Shown piece after piece: positions 1 to 7,781 of a DNA stretch of 32,390 bases. The notes under the pieces are model-generated. The model was not told the DNA's origin. It was given only the letters and a program-made list of their open reading frames with translations, and did not search any database. How positions within the stretch are numbered: the stretch's first letter is position 1; each line of letters begins with the position of its first letter. The DNA is taken from NCBI GenBank assembly GCA_001464315.1, contig LNFK01000068.1, positions 1 through 32,390 on the forward strand. Reading direction: 5' to 3'. A program made the translations under genes and the position numbers. This DNA is from Sphingomonadales bacterium Ga0077559. Lineage in GTDB: Bacteria; Pseudomonadota; Alphaproteobacteria; Sphingomonadales; Sphingomonadaceae.

Positions 1-1301
1 GCGACCATTTCCTCGAACGAACCGATGTCGCGGGTCCGCACTGAAAAAGCACCCCAAAGCAGCCCTTGCCGCCGCGCGGTTGCCATGCTGGCGGTCAGCA
101 CCAAAAGCGGCACCGATGGACGCTCGCGAGAGATACGCCGCGCGGTCGAACCCGACGATGTAAAGCAAACAATCGCGCTGGTATCAATGGTATCGACGAT
201 CCGCCCACTTGCCTCGGCCAATGCATCGGCCGTGGTGGCATCTGCTGGGGTCTCGGTAAAGTGAATGCGCTTGTAGAAATCGGGGTCGCTTTCGACCTGC
301 TGCGCAATCCGGTCCATAATTGAGACCGCTTCAATCGGCCATGCACCGGCTGCGGTTTCAGCCGAGAGCATCACAGCATCGGCGCCATCGTAGATCGCAG
401 TCGCCACATCGGACACCTCAGCGCGAGTGGGCGATGGCGATGTAATCATAGATTCCAGCATCTGGGTGGCGACAACGACGGGCTTACCCATACGCCGCGC
501 TGTCGAGACGATCTTCTTCTGAAGCGGCGGCACCTGTTCGGGCGGGAGTTCGACACCCAGATCTCCGCGTGCCACCATGACGCCATCGGCCAATTCGAGG
601 ATTTCTTCGAGCCGTCCGATCGCCGCCGGCTTCTCGATCTTGGCCAGTAAAGCCGCCTTGTTACCGATTAGCTTTTTGCCTTCGGCAACATCCTCGGGGC
701 GTTGAACAAACGACATCGCGATCCAGTCAACGCCCTGCTCAAGCGCAAAGGCGAGGTCCGAGCGATCCTTTTCGGTCAGCGCGGCAATCGGCACTACGAC
801 ATCGGGAACGTTCAGTCCCTTGCGATCCGAAAGCATCCCGCCAACTTCGACCTTCGTGTTGATATGGTCAGGGCCGATCTCGGTGACACGAAGCACCAGC
901 TTGCCATCATCGAGCAACAGACGCGCGCCTATTTCCAGCGCTGCAAAAATTTCGGGATGGGGGAGATGCACGCGATGGGCATCGCCCGCCTTCTTGTCGG
1001 TATCAAGCCGGAAATTTGCGCCGGTTTTGAGTTCGACCTTGCCCTCGGCAAAGGTGCCGATGCGCAATTTGGGACCTTGTAGATCGACCAAGATTGTGGT
1101 CGGCCGGTTATAGGCCTTTTCGAGCGCCCGGATGTTGGCGATGAGTTGCACCTTGTCCGCCTGCTCGCCGTGGCTCATGTTGACACGGAAAGCATCTGCG
1201 CCTGCGCGGAACAGCTTTTCGATCATCTCGGGCGTGTCGCTAGCCGGACCGAGCGTAGCGAGAATTCGGACCTTGCGCATACGCGGTTTGTGATATTGCA
1301 T
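1..1301 (-). CDS. pyk: Pyruvate kinase (3' end beyond the window)
   Basis: Catalyses phosphoenolpyruvate + ADP to pyruvate + ATP, the last step of glycolysis, in the cytosol. Reverse-strand translation gives the family landmarks in order: KVRILATLGPAS near the N-terminus, FRVNMSHG, the nucleotide/substrate strand LVDLQGPKLRIG, the catalytic-lysine segment AKIEKP, the metal-site segment VMVARGDLGVELP, and VATQMLESM. The frame is open to base 1, so the C-terminal regulatory domain is cut by the window edge. I chose the ATG at 1301 because GGAG lies nine bases upstream of it; in-frame ATGs at 1337 and 1346 would add 12 or 15 residues but have poorly spaced ribosome sites. It is divergent from the DUF1244 gene, with about 80 bp between them for both promoters. 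Identity is secure; the start is less so. Confidence 0.95.
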   Translation of the reverse strand, partial: MQYHKPRMRKVRILATLGPASDTPEMIEKLFRAGADAFRVNMSHGEQADKVQLIANIRALEKAYNRPTTILVDLQGPKLRIGTFAEGKVELKTGANFRLDTDKKAGDAHRVHLPHPEIFAALEIGARLLLDDGKLVLRVTEIGPDHINTKVEVGGMLSDRKGLNVPDVVVPIAALTEKDRSDLAFALEQGVDWIAMSFVQRPEDVAEGKKLIGNKAALLAKIEKPAAIGRLEEILELADGVMVARGDLGVELPPEQVPPLQKKIVSTARRMGKPVVVATQMLESMITSPSPTRAEVSDVATAIYDGADAVMLSAETAAGAWPIEAVSIMDRIAQQVESDPDFYKRIHFTETPADATTADALAEASGRIVDTIDTSAIVCFTSSGSTARRISRERPSVPLLVLTASMATARRQGLLWGAFSVRTRDIGSFEEMV

Positions 1302-1382
1302 CTGGTAAGGCTCCGGTATCTGGATTTTGTCGTTCATCAACTCCATAACGAGCCGAGCCGGTAACCGAAAGGGCGCATAGCT

Positions 1383-1685
1383 ATGCATGATGACAAACAG
1401 ATTTCAGAACAAGCCGCCGCCGCCGCATTCCGCCGCCTTGTCGTGCATCTGCAACACCGCCATGATGCAGAAAATATCGACCTGATGGGCCTCGCCGGAT
1501 TTTGCCGCAATTGCTTGGCGGACTGGGTGATGGAGGCTGATGGCGGTCTGACCAAAGACGAGGCGCGCGAGTTAATCCACGGCATGCCAGCCGCCGAGTG
1601 GAAAGCAAAATATCAGAGCGAGGCAAAGCCTGAACAATTGCAGCGCATGAAAGAAAGCGTGGCGAAAAACGCCGCGCACGGATAG
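1383..1685 (+). CDS. DUF1244 family protein
   Basis: A 100-residue protein of the DUF1244 family, small proteins common in alpha- and gammaproteobacteria. I know of no experimentally established role. The diagnostic core is visible at residues about 21-50: LQHRHDAENIDLM, then LAGFCRNCLADW with two closely spaced cysteines (CxxC), followed by an acidic helical region and a Lys-rich tail. No signal peptide or membrane segment is seen, so it is probably cytosolic. It is divergent from pyruvate kinase and 32 bp ahead of a secreted amidohydrolase gene on the same strand, which could share its transcript. The CxxC suggests metal binding or redox activity, but that is inference. The family call is firm and the function is unknown. 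Confidence 0.85.
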   Translation: MHDDKQISEQAAAAAFRRLVVHLQHRHDAENIDLMGLAGFCRNCLADWVMEADGGLTKDEARELIHGMPAAEWKAKYQSEAKPEQLQRMKESVAKNAAHG

Positions 1686-1717
1686 TCATCAGAATATAAA
1701 CATACAGGGGAACGAGA

Positions 1718-3031
1718 ATGAAGCGGGCAATTCTATCTGCAGCCATATTGCTGGCGACCACGCCACTGGCAGCTCAACCGGTTGGACCCACCTACATTCA
1801 TGCCGGACAACTGCTCGACCAGCCGGGCAAGGCACCGCGCGGGCAATCGACCATTATTGTACGCGATGGTAAGATTGCCGAAGTGCGTGACGGATTTGCC
1901 GCGCCAGAGGCAGGCGCGCGGCTGGTGGACCTGAAATCGCAATTCGTCCTTCCCGGGCTGATCGATATGCACGTCCATATTTCCAGCGATGACAATCTAC
2001 TTCGAAGCCGCCTTGAAGGACCGGGCCGCGATGTTGAAGACGTCTTTGTGATAGCTCAGGGTAATGCGCGCCGAACTCTCGAGGCGGGCTTTACGACTGT
2101 CCGTGATCTTGGCGGCGACGGCCGAACCACTACCAGCTTGCGGGATGCCATCAACAATGGAGCGATTGTCGGCCCGACTATTATCCCGGCGGGTACGATG
2201 GTATCTGTGACCGGCGGCCATGGCGGCGTTAACGGCCTCAATCGGGCCTATACCGATGCAGTTGCGGCCGGACGCAATAATATTTGCGATGGACCCGATG
2301 GCTGCGCGAGCGCGGTTCGCGCACAGATATCCGTCGGCGCAGAAGTCATCAAGTTCGCCGCCACCGGCGGGGTGCGTTCCAATGTTGCTGGCGGACTTGG
2401 CAAGCAGATGACCGATGCCGAAATGAAATCCATCGTCGATACCGGCCACAGCTTTGGCCGCAAGGTCACAGCCCATGCACATGGCAAGGAAGGCATTGAT
2501 GCCGCACTTCGCGCAGGTGTCGATTCCATCGAACATGGCAGCTTCATCGATGATGAAACCGTAAAATTGTTCAAAGCGGAAGGCGCAGCGCTGGTTCCGA
2601 CGGCCGTCGCACCGATCGCAGCGCTTGCGCAGGCGCGGCGCGGCGATGCACCGGCACCGCAACTCGCAAAAGCCGAAGAGGCCGGTATTGCCCATGCAAA
2701 TAGCTTTGCCCGCGCCGTTAAGGGCGGCGTGCGTATATTGTTCGGTACCGATTCAGGGGTCGCACCGCATGGCGACAATGCCAAAGAATTCGCGCTGATG
2801 ATCAAGGCTGGCATGACTCCGATGCACGCGATCAAGGCGGCAACCATAGATAATGCCGACGAACTCGGCCGCCCGCTCGGCGCCATCTTGCCCGGCCGTG
2901 ACGCCGATATAATCGCATTGGACGGAAACCCTCTGAACGATGTGACCTTCCTCGAAAAAGTAGATTTCGTCATGCGTCAGGGCGTGGTGCACAAGCTCGG
3001 CGGCAAGCGGCAGCCCTTTCCGCCTCAATAA
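1718..3031 (+). CDS. Secreted metal-dependent amidohydrolase (imidazolonepropionase/Xaa-Pro dipeptidase-like)
   Basis: A 437-residue amidohydrolase-superfamily enzyme with an N-terminal signal peptide (MKRAILSAAILLATTPLAAQ, cut near residue 20), so it probably works in the periplasm. The TIM-barrel metal site is visible: HVH at the end of the first strand (DMHVHISSD, about residue 85), a candidate metal-bridging lysine in EVIKFAATGG, the histidine pair of TAHAHGKEG and SIEHGSF, and the final aspartate in LFGTDSGV. The C-terminal GRDADIIALDGNPL segment is the small beta-sandwich typical of imidazolonepropionase-type members. Relatives cleave acyl-proline or acyl-lysine dipeptides or related amides; the substrate here cannot be read from sequence. 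A GGGGAA-type ribosome site precedes the ATG. It stands apart from the cytosolic genes around it and may be transcribed with the DUF1244 gene. Confidence 0.88.
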   Translation: MKRAILSAAILLATTPLAAQPVGPTYIHAGQLLDQPGKAPRGQSTIIVRDGKIAEVRDGFAAPEAGARLVDLKSQFVLPGLIDMHVHISSDDNLLRSRLEGPGRDVEDVFVIAQGNARRTLEAGFTTVRDLGGDGRTTTSLRDAINNGAIVGPTIIPAGTMVSVTGGHGGVNGLNRAYTDAVAAGRNNICDGPDGCASAVRAQISVGAEVIKFAATGGVRSNVAGGLGKQMTDAEMKSIVDTGHSFGRKVTAHAHGKEGIDAALRAGVDSIEHGSFIDDETVKLFKAEGAALVPTAVAPIAALAQARRGDAPAPQLAKAEEAGIAHANSFARAVKGGVRILFGTDSGVAPHGDNAKEFALMIKAGMTPMHAIKAATIDNADELGRPLGAILPGRDADIIALDGNPLNDVTFLEKVDFVMRQGVVHKLGGKRQPFPPQ

Positions 3032-3134
3032 TCAAAATCGGCGAACTGAGCATGGCTAATGGCGCGCGAGGCGGCTAATCGCAGGCGGTATCGATTCGGG
3101 GCAAGGGCCTCACCCAACATAACAGGAGAATTTC

Positions 3135-3377
3135 ATGGCCGAGGGCAATGTAGCCGCCGATCAACTGCGTCTTTTCATCGAGCGTATCGAACGACTGGAA
3201 GAAGAGAAAAAGGGCATCGCCGACGATATCCGCGACGTTTACAGCGAGGCCAAGAGCCAAGGCTATGACGCAAAAATCATGCGCCAGATTGTCCGTTTGC
3301 GCAAGATGAGCAACGACGACCGCGCAGAGATGGAAGCGATTTTGGATACTTACAAATCGGCGCTTGGTCTGGCATAA
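3135..3377 (+). CDS. gapR: GapR-like nucleoid-associated protein (DUF2312)
   Basis: An 80-residue DUF2312 protein. The family's studied member, GapR of Caulobacter, forms tetramers that clamp overtwisted AT-rich DNA ahead of replication and transcription forks and helps topoisomerases. The fingerprint is present: a coiled-coil helix [18 protein letters not shown] (about residues 15-33), [20 protein letters not shown], then the basic VRLRKM stretch that contacts DNA and a short C-terminal helix ending in [11 protein letters not shown]. The length is slightly below the roughly 90 residues of the Caulobacter protein; the difference is a shorter N-terminal tail. AGGAG ends six bases before the ATG. 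It lies 24 bp ahead of a YbjQ-family gene and probably shares a transcript with it. Functional equivalence to GapR is inferred from the family. Confidence 0.85.
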   Translation: MAEGNVAADQLRLFIERIERLEEEKKGIADDIRDVYSEAKSQGYDAKIMRQIVRLRKMSNDDRAEMEAILDTYKSALGLA

Positions 3378-3401
3378 TTGGGTCTGAAAAGGAGACCCCA
3401 C

Positions 3402-3722
3402 ATGCTGATGACCACTACCTCAACCATCGAAGGCCAACCCGTCCGTCAATATCTTGGCGTCGTTACCGGCGAAGTCATTGTCGGGGCGAATATCTTCAAA
3501 GATCTGTTCGCGGGCATTCGCGATATCGTTGGCGGCCGTTCGGGCGCATATGAAAATTCGCTTCGCGATGCGCGCCAGACCGCGCTCGCTGAACTTGCTG
3601 CGGAAGCTCGCAATCTCGGCGCGGATGGTGTGATCGGCATCGACCTCGATTACGAGGTGCTCGGCAAGGAAGGCTCCATGCTGATGGTTACGGCGTCTGG
3701 GACTGCGGTAAAGCTGGCCTGA
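3402..3722 (+). CDS. YbjQ-family (DUF74) putative heavy-metal-binding protein
   Basis: A 106-residue YbjQ/DUF74 protein, which in known structures forms compact beta-alpha pentamers. A heavy-metal-binding role is often written for the family but is weakly supported. Typical segments are seen: [18 protein letters not shown] at the N-terminus, [12 protein letters not shown], the helix [19 protein letters not shown], then [13 protein letters not shown] and the final strand [14 protein letters not shown] start it at the ATG at 3402 because GGAG sits seven bases upstream; an in-frame TTG at 3378 would prepend eight residues and lacks a ribosome site. It follows gapR by 24 bp. The family is clear; the role here is unknown. 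Confidence 0.87.
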   Translation: MLMTTTSTIEGQPVRQYLGVVTGEVIVGANIFKDLFAGIRDIVGGRSGAYENSLRDARQTALAELAAEARNLGADGVIGIDLDYEVLGKEGSMLMVTASGTAVKLA

Positions 3723-3800
3723 AGCAGGTGGCTTGCCGAATGGCGCACTCGTGATGTAAGGGCGCGCCTTCATTCCATTTCAGCTGAAAAGAAAAGAGCC

Positions 3801-4544
3801 ATGGCAGGCCATAGTAAATTCAAAAATATCCAGCACCGTAAAGGCGCGCAGGACAAAAAGCGTTCAACAATGTTTTCCAAGCTCAGCCGCGAAATCACCG
3901 TCGCGGCCAAGATGGGGATGCCCGATGTCGACATGAACCCGCGCCTTAGACTCGCAGTCAATGCAGCAAAAGCCCAGTCGATGCCCAAGGATAATATTCA
4001 GCGCGCCATCGACCGGGCATCGGTGGGTGACGGCGACAATTATGAAGAAATGCGGTACGAAGGCTATGGCCCCGGCGGCGTTGCCGTGATCGTCGAGGCG
4101 CTGACCGACAACCGCAACCGCACCGCGACTAATGTGCGCACCGCATTTGCCAAAAACGGTGGAAATCTCGGCGCATCGGGCGCAGTTAGCCACGGCTTCG
4201 ACCGGATGGGCTTGATTACTTATCCTGCAAGCATCGGCGATGCGGACGTGGTTTTCGAAGCCGCTCTTGAAGCCGGCGCCGAAGATGTGGAATCGGGCGA
4301 AGATGAACACAGCATCTGGACCGCAATGGATGGCTTGCACGAAGTTGCCAAAGCGCTTGAGGCAACGCTCGGTGCAGCCGATAGCGCTAATCTTGCTTGG
4401 AAGCCGCAATTGCTTGTTGAAGTCGACGAAGGCAACGCTGCGACTTTGCTGAAAATGATCGACATGCTTGAAGAAGATGACGATGTGCAGTCAGTGTGGG
4501 GCAATTATGATATGTCCGACGAGGTGATGGCGAAGCTGGGATGA
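3801..4544 (+). CDS. yebC: YebC/PmpR family protein
   Basis: A 247-residue YebC/PmpR/TACO1-family protein of the usual length (about 245-250). Members are described as DNA-binding regulators (PmpR) and, more recently, as factors that help ribosomes through difficult peptide stretches. The highly conserved opening [19 protein letters not shown] is present, followed by domain I ending in ARAS-like [26 protein letters not shown], the [17 protein letters not shown] segment, and the acidic domains II/III ([10 protein letters not shown]). Its last four bases (ATGA) are shared with the ruvC start, so the two are translationally coupled. yebC next to ruvC is a widespread bacterial arrangement. Start at 3801 leaves GAAAAGAAAAGAGCC immediately upstream as a weak ribosome site. 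Confidence 0.95.
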   Translation: MAGHSKFKNIQHRKGAQDKKRSTMFSKLSREITVAAKMGMPDVDMNPRLRLAVNAAKAQSMPKDNIQRAIDRASVGDGDNYEEMRYEGYGPGGVAVIVEALTDNRNRTATNVRTAFAKNGGNLGASGAVSHGFDRMGLITYPASIGDADVVFEAALEAGAEDVESGEDEHSIWTAMDGLHEVAKALEATLGAADSANLAWKPQLLVEVDEGNAATLLKMIDMLEEDDDVQSVWGNYDMSDEVMAKLG

Positions 4545-5011
4545 TAATCCTTGGATTAGACCCCGGCCTTGGCACCACCGGCTGGGGCGTGATCCGCAAA
4601 GAAGGTAATCGCCTGAGCCATATCGACAATGGTGAGATTGATACTGATGCGAAACTGCCGCTCGCGAACCGATTATTGTTGATCGATGCTAAGCTCGGCG
4701 CGGTGATTGATGAATTCCAGCCCGATGCGGTGGCGGTTGAAGAAGTATTCGTGAACAAAAACCCGCAATCGACGCTTAAGCTTGGACAAGCGCGCGGCGT
4801 TGTGTTGCTGGGCGCGGCTAAGGCTCGCGTGATCGTTACTGAATATGCCGCTCGGCTGGTCAAAAAGTCGGTAGTTGGCACCGGGAAAGCCGAAAAAGAG
4901 CAGGTCCAAGCGATGCTTCGGATATTGCTGCCGGGATTGAAACTGGCTGGCCCTGATGCCGCCGATGCGTTGGCAGTTGCGATTACCCACGCGCATCATA
5001 TGCGCGGCTAG
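4541..5011 (+). CDS. ruvC: Holliday junction resolvase RuvC
   Basis: The 156-residue endonuclease that cuts Holliday junctions symmetrically after branch migration by RuvAB, completing recombinational repair. The four acidic catalytic residues of the RNase H-like fold are all present: D7 in ILGLDPG, E67 in VAVEEVF, and D139 and D142 in [12 protein letters not shown]. The phosphate-binding VNKNPQST loop and the basic [13 protein letters not shown] stretch are also conserved. Length is normal for the family. The start overlaps the yebC stop by four bases. Unlike compact ruvCAB operons, ruvA follows only after 231 bp that hold an inverted repeat. Confidence 0.96.
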   Translation: MIILGLDPGLGTTGWGVIRKEGNRLSHIDNGEIDTDAKLPLANRLLLIDAKLGAVIDEFQPDAVAVEEVFVNKNPQSTLKLGQARGVVLLGAAKARVIVTEYAARLVKKSVVGTGKAEKEQVQAMLRILLPGLKLAGPDAADALAVAITHAHHMRG

Positions 5012-5032
5012 TTTGCGCTGGCTTTAGAAATT

Positions 5033-5166
5033 TTATTTTACGCAAAGGCGCGAAGATTTTTTAAGAGCGAAACCCAAAAATCAAGCCCGCACATGTCCAA
5101 GCGCATGAGAGGTTTAGGATAAAAGGCTACCCTCTTGAGAATCTTTGCGCCCTTGCGTGAAGCAAA
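5033..5166. repeat. Inverted repeat between ruvC and ruvA
   Basis: Two 19-bp arms at 5040-5058 and 5140-5158 are reverse complements with two mismatches (core CGCAAAGGCGC), and similarity fades outward for a few bases on each side. About 80 bp separate the arms. The 231-bp gap shows no coding frame. The core resembles short CGCAAAG-type repeats that are scattered in many proteobacterial genomes, so I read it as a small dispersed (MITE- or REP-like) element; this is inference because only one pair is in the window. The RNA could fold into a long hairpin and attenuate ruvC to ruvA read-through. Confidence 0.6.
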
Positions 5167-5186
5167 TCTTACCAGTTTTCAGCAAA

Positions 5187-5201
5187 GAACAAACCACGAA
5201 A
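5187..5201. promoter_or_regulatory. Imperfect LexA-like site upstream of ruvA
   Basis: GAAC, seven bases, then GAAA: one base away from the direct-repeat LexA operator of alphaproteobacteria (GAAC-N7-GAAC). It lies 42 bases before the ruvA start codon, a plausible position for an operator, and ruv genes are SOS-controlled in many bacteria. A single imperfect match in an AT-richer gap can arise by chance, so this is only a candidate. Confidence 0.25.
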
Positions 5202-5242
5202 ATATCTTCGACATCCCGATTTCAAGCAGTTAAGACCGACTT

Positions 5243-5845
5243 ATGATCGCAAAGCTTTATGGCCGCATTGACGAAACTGGCGCCGACCATCTGGTAATTG
5301 ACATCTCGGGCGTCGGCTATCTGGTGCAGGCGAGCGCACGGACTTTGGCGGCTTTGGGCAAGACCGACGATTTCGCCACGGTCTTCACCGAAATGCAGGT
5401 TTCGGAAAACGACATGCGCCTGATCGGCTTTGCCACCAAGGAAGAGCGCGACTGGTTCCGCCTGTTGACCGGCGTGCAGGGCGTCGGCGGCAAGGTCGGG
5501 TTGGCGATCCTCTCCGCGATTGAACCCGCCGACCTGGCACTCGCGATCGGCAGCGGCGACGCGGCGATGGTGGCACGCGCGAACGGCGTCGGACCGAAAC
5601 TTGCCAGCCGGATCGTCAACGAACTGAAAGACAAGGTCGGCGCGCTGGCAGGCATCGGCGGTGGCGCGAAGTTGGTTACTACAGCCAGCGGAAGCCACGC
5701 CAGCGACGCGATGTCGGCGCTCGCCAATCTGGGCTTCAAACCGGGCGAGGCAGGCAGCGCGGTGGCGCAGGCGGTCGAGGAATTGGGGCCCGATGCAACA
5801 TTGGATGCGCTGGTTCGGTTGGCGTTGAAGAGGGCTTCGCGGTGA
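5243..5845 (+). CDS. ruvA: Holliday junction branch migration protein RuvA
   Basis: The 200-residue junction-recognition subunit that holds a four-way junction open and positions RuvB rings for branch migration. The N-terminal OB domain is recognised by MIAKLYGRIDETG and VGYLVQASART; the two helix-hairpin-helix segments are LLTGVQGVGGKVGLAILS and ARANGVGPKLASRIVNEL, which contact DNA. After a flexible linker the C-terminal domain III (DAMSALANLGFKPGEA, then TLDALVRLAL) that binds RuvB is intact. Length is standard. Transcription may start in the 231-bp gap upstream, where a LexA-like half-match is seen. The gene is followed by a repeat-bracketed GIY-YIG gene on the opposite strand rather than directly by ruvB. 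Confidence 0.96.
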   Translation: MIAKLYGRIDETGADHLVIDISGVGYLVQASARTLAALGKTDDFATVFTEMQVSENDMRLIGFATKEERDWFRLLTGVQGVGGKVGLAILSAIEPADLALAIGSGDAAMVARANGVGPKLASRIVNELKDKVGALAGIGGGAKLVTTASGSHASDAMSALANLGFKPGEAGSAVAQAVEELGPDATLDALVRLALKRASR

Positions 5846-5871
5846 GACGCGTCCTCGTCCCTCCCCAACTA

Positions 5872-5901
5872 CGTCACCCTGAATTCGTTTCAGGGTCCTT
5901 C
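5872..5901 (+). repeat. Dispersed palindromic repeat, left copy
   Basis: A short palindromic unit, CCCTGAA-TTCGT-TTCAGGG at 5877-5895, preceded by CGTCA. It belongs to the same family as the copies at 6247-6275 and 15517-15584. This copy reads on the forward strand and lies six bases beyond the stop codon of the reverse-strand GIY-YIG gene; the copy at 6247-6275 is inverted relative to it. Confidence 0.75.
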
Positions 5902-5907
5902 GTGCGG

Positions 5908-6225
5908 TTAGCCCCGCCCAACCGGGGGCAAACTCAACCCCACCGCCAAATCAACCCAATGCGGATTTTCGGCGTAGATCAGGTTGATTTTCGAAGGCCG
6001 ATGCCTGTTCTTCAACTGCTTCTCGCGCGCAATGGCAGCTTCCATCGTGCTAAAAAGTTCAAAATGCACCAGGCGGTAAATTGCATATTTGGAAGCATGG
6101 CCCGGCGTCAAATGCCCGCTATATTGCGACAGCCGTTTCAACAGGTCGGATGTTACGCCAATGCAAAGAGTGCTGTAAAGCTTGCTCGCAAGGATATGAA
6201 CGCACGGCTGCTTTTCCTGTCTCAT
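5908..6225 (-). CDS. GIY-YIG domain protein with both signature tyrosines replaced
   Basis: A 105-residue protein matching small stand-alone GIY-YIG proteins (COG2827 type), a fold used by single-strand nicking nucleases, homing endonucleases and UvrC. The frame of the domain is recognisable: CVHILAS at the first strand, CIGVTSDLLKR at the second, ELFSTMEAAIAREKQLK with the metal-binding glutamate, and RPSKINLI. Members normally read VYILAS and LYIGVTSD; here codon CAT gives His and codon TGC gives Cys, each one transition away from Tyr. Arg in LLKR and the Glu are kept. The ATG at 6225 fits the usual MRQ-type start; the open frame continues upstream through the repeat. It runs opposite to all ruv genes and is closely bracketed by inverted repeat copies. 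It may be catalytically dead or decaying. Confidence 0.75.
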   Translation of the reverse strand: MRQEKQPCVHILASKLYSTLCIGVTSDLLKRLSQYSGHLTPGHASKYAIYRLVHFELFSTMEAAIAREKQLKNRHRPSKINLIYAENPHWVDLAVGLSLPPVGRG

Positions 6226-6246
6226 CAGCGGAGCTTCGCTGTAAAA

Positions 6247-6275
6247 TGGACCCTGAAACAAGTTAAGGGTGGCGG
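6247..6275 (-). repeat. Dispersed palindromic repeat, right copy
   Basis: Read on the reverse strand this is CCCTTAACTTGTTTCAGGG preceded by CGCCA, aligning with the forward-strand copy at 5872-5901. It sits 21 bases upstream of the GIY-YIG start codon and ends eight bases before the GFA-protein start codon, so it also forms part of the leader of that gene. One arm has a C-to-A change that weakens the palindrome. Confidence 0.7.
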
Positions 6276-6283
6276 GATGGAGA

Positions 6284-6691
6284 ATGGATAACGCGGCGGC
6301 CCGCACCGCAACCTGCCGCTGCGGCCAGCTCGCCGCCATTTGCACCGGTGAGCCCGTCCGCGTCTCGGTATGCCATTGTTACGACTGCCAAAAACGCAGC
6401 GGTTCGGTCTGTGCCGCCCAGGCGCGGTTTCCGGCTGACGCAGTGATGATCAGCGGCGAGCATAAAGTCTACGAGCATGTCGGCGACAGCGGCAACATAG
6501 CCAGCTTCTATTTCTGTCCGACCTGTGGTTCGACCTTGTGGTATCACGCGCTTCCGCATTGCGATCTGTTCGCGATCCCCACAGGCGCTTTTGCCGACTG
6601 TGACTTCCCTGCGCCGCAATACTCGGTATGGGAGGGGCACAAGCATCCTTGGGTGACTATCAACGGCGGCGATATCGAACATTATGACTGA
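6284..6691 (+). CDS. GFA (CENP-V) family zinc protein
   Basis: A 135-residue protein of the GFA/CENP-V fold, named after glutathione-dependent formaldehyde-activating enzyme. All expected zinc cysteines are present: CRCGQ near the N-terminus, [11 protein letters not shown], and [10 protein letters not shown], followed by the usual KHPWV segment near the C-terminus. Most members have no proven reaction, and formaldehyde-glutathione chemistry should not be assumed. The ATG at 6284 is preceded by GGATGGAGA; an upstream GTG at 6269 would lie inside the dispersed repeat. The gene overlaps ruvB by eight bases, so the two are probably translationally coupled even though no shared pathway is known. 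It may have entered the ruv cluster with, or next to, the repeat-bracketed GIY-YIG gene. Confidence 0.88.
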   Translation: MDNAAARTATCRCGQLAAICTGEPVRVSVCHCYDCQKRSGSVCAAQARFPADAVMISGEHKVYEHVGDSGNIASFYFCPTCGSTLWYHALPHCDLFAIPTGAFADCDFPAPQYSVWEGHKHPWVTINGGDIEHYD

Positions 6692-7709
6692 CGACGACCG
6701 CCTTACCACGCCTGACAAGCGGCCCGAGGATGTCGATGCCGCGCTTCGGCCAAAAACGCTCGCCGAATTTATCGGGCAGGCCGCCGCTCGTGACAATCTT
6801 CGCGTGTTTATCGAAGCGGCTAAGGGGCGCGGGCAGCCGCTTGACCATGTGCTTTTCTTTGGCCCGCCGGGGCTTGGTAAGACGACGCTGGCGCAGATTG
6901 TCGCCAAGGAAATGGGCGTCGGGTTTCGCGCAACTTCCGGCCCGGTCATTGCCAAATCGGGCGATCTCGCCGCGCTGCTGACCAATTTGGAAGATGGCGA
7001 TGTGTTGTTCATTGACGAAATCCACCGGCTCAGCCCCGTGGTCGAGGAAATTCTCTACCCAGCGATGGAGGACCGTGCGCTCGATATCATGATCGGCGAA
7101 GGCCCGTCGGCACGGTCGGTTCGGATCGATTTGCCTGCGTTCACTTTGGTCGGCGCGACCACCCGCCAAGGGTTGCTCACCACGCCCTTGCGTGACCGGT
7201 TCGGCATTCCGGTGCGGCTGAATTTCTACACCCATGCCGAACTCGAACTCGTCGTCACCCGCGCAGCTCGGTTGCTTGACCTCGGCATTGCTCCCGACGG
7301 CGCAAACGAAATCGCCAAGCGCGCCCGCGGGACGCCGCGTATCGCTGGACGGTTGCTCCGCCGTGTCCGTGATTTCGCCAATGTCGCGGGCGAACCCACC
7401 GTTACCGCAAAAATCGCCGACAGCGCGCTCAACCGGCTTGAAGTCGATGCCCTTGGCCTTGACGCGATGGATAGGCGTTATATGCACATGATTTCCGACA
7501 TCTATCGCGGCGGGCCAGTTGGCGTCGAAGCGCTCGCTGCTGGCCTGTCCGAACCACGCGACACAATCGAGGATGTAGTCGAGCCATATCTGTTGCAGCT
7601 CGGCCTAATCGCCCGCACTGCGCGCGGCCGTTGCCTCAATGCGCCGGGATGGAAACATCTCGGCCTCAACCCGCCCGCTGGATCGCAAGACGGTCTGTTC
7701 GACAAATAA
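6684..7709 (+). CDS. ruvB: Holliday junction branch migration ATPase RuvB
   Basis: The 341-residue AAA+ motor that forms hexameric rings on RuvA-bound junctions and pumps DNA. The N-terminus carries the family segment [12 protein letters not shown] (residues 21-32), Walker A GPPGLGKT at 60-67, Walker B FIDEIHRL around 109-116, the sensor-type [18 protein letters not shown] with the arginine finger, and the C-terminal winged helix with [15 protein letters not shown] and the RTARGR motif. Length is standard. Its ATG lies inside the end of the GFA gene (overlap 6684-6691). No ribosome site of note precedes the start, in keeping with coupling to the upstream gene. Confidence 0.97.
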   Translation: MTDDDRLTTPDKRPEDVDAALRPKTLAEFIGQAAARDNLRVFIEAAKGRGQPLDHVLFFGPPGLGKTTLAQIVAKEMGVGFRATSGPVIAKSGDLAALLTNLEDGDVLFIDEIHRLSPVVEEILYPAMEDRALDIMIGEGPSARSVRIDLPAFTLVGATTRQGLLTTPLRDRFGIPVRLNFYTHAELELVVTRAARLLDLGIAPDGANEIAKRARGTPRIAGRLLRRVRDFANVAGEPTVTAKIADSALNRLEVDALGLDAMDRRYMHMISDIYRGGPVGVEALAAGLSEPRDTIEDVVEPYLLQLGLIARTARGRCLNAPGWKHLGLNPPAGSQDGLFDK

Positions 7710-7781
7710 GCGCGACGAACCGAGTTTTTCTTTTGTCGCCCCCCTTGGCCGCAGAGTCCACTAAGGCTAAGCAGTTCGTCG

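Noticed and set aside
1997-2695. Reverse-strand frame of 232 codons in the amidohydrolase
   Set aside because: Antisense shadow of a gene with clear catalytic motifs; typical of GC-rich DNA.
3378-3401. TTG start for the YbjQ-like protein
   Set aside because: No ribosome site; GGAG is well placed for the ATG at 3402, and the family begins there.
5842-6291. Forward-strand open frame of 149 codons starting at the ruvA end
   Set aside because: It is the antisense of the GIY-YIG gene, runs through both repeat copies, and lacks family features.
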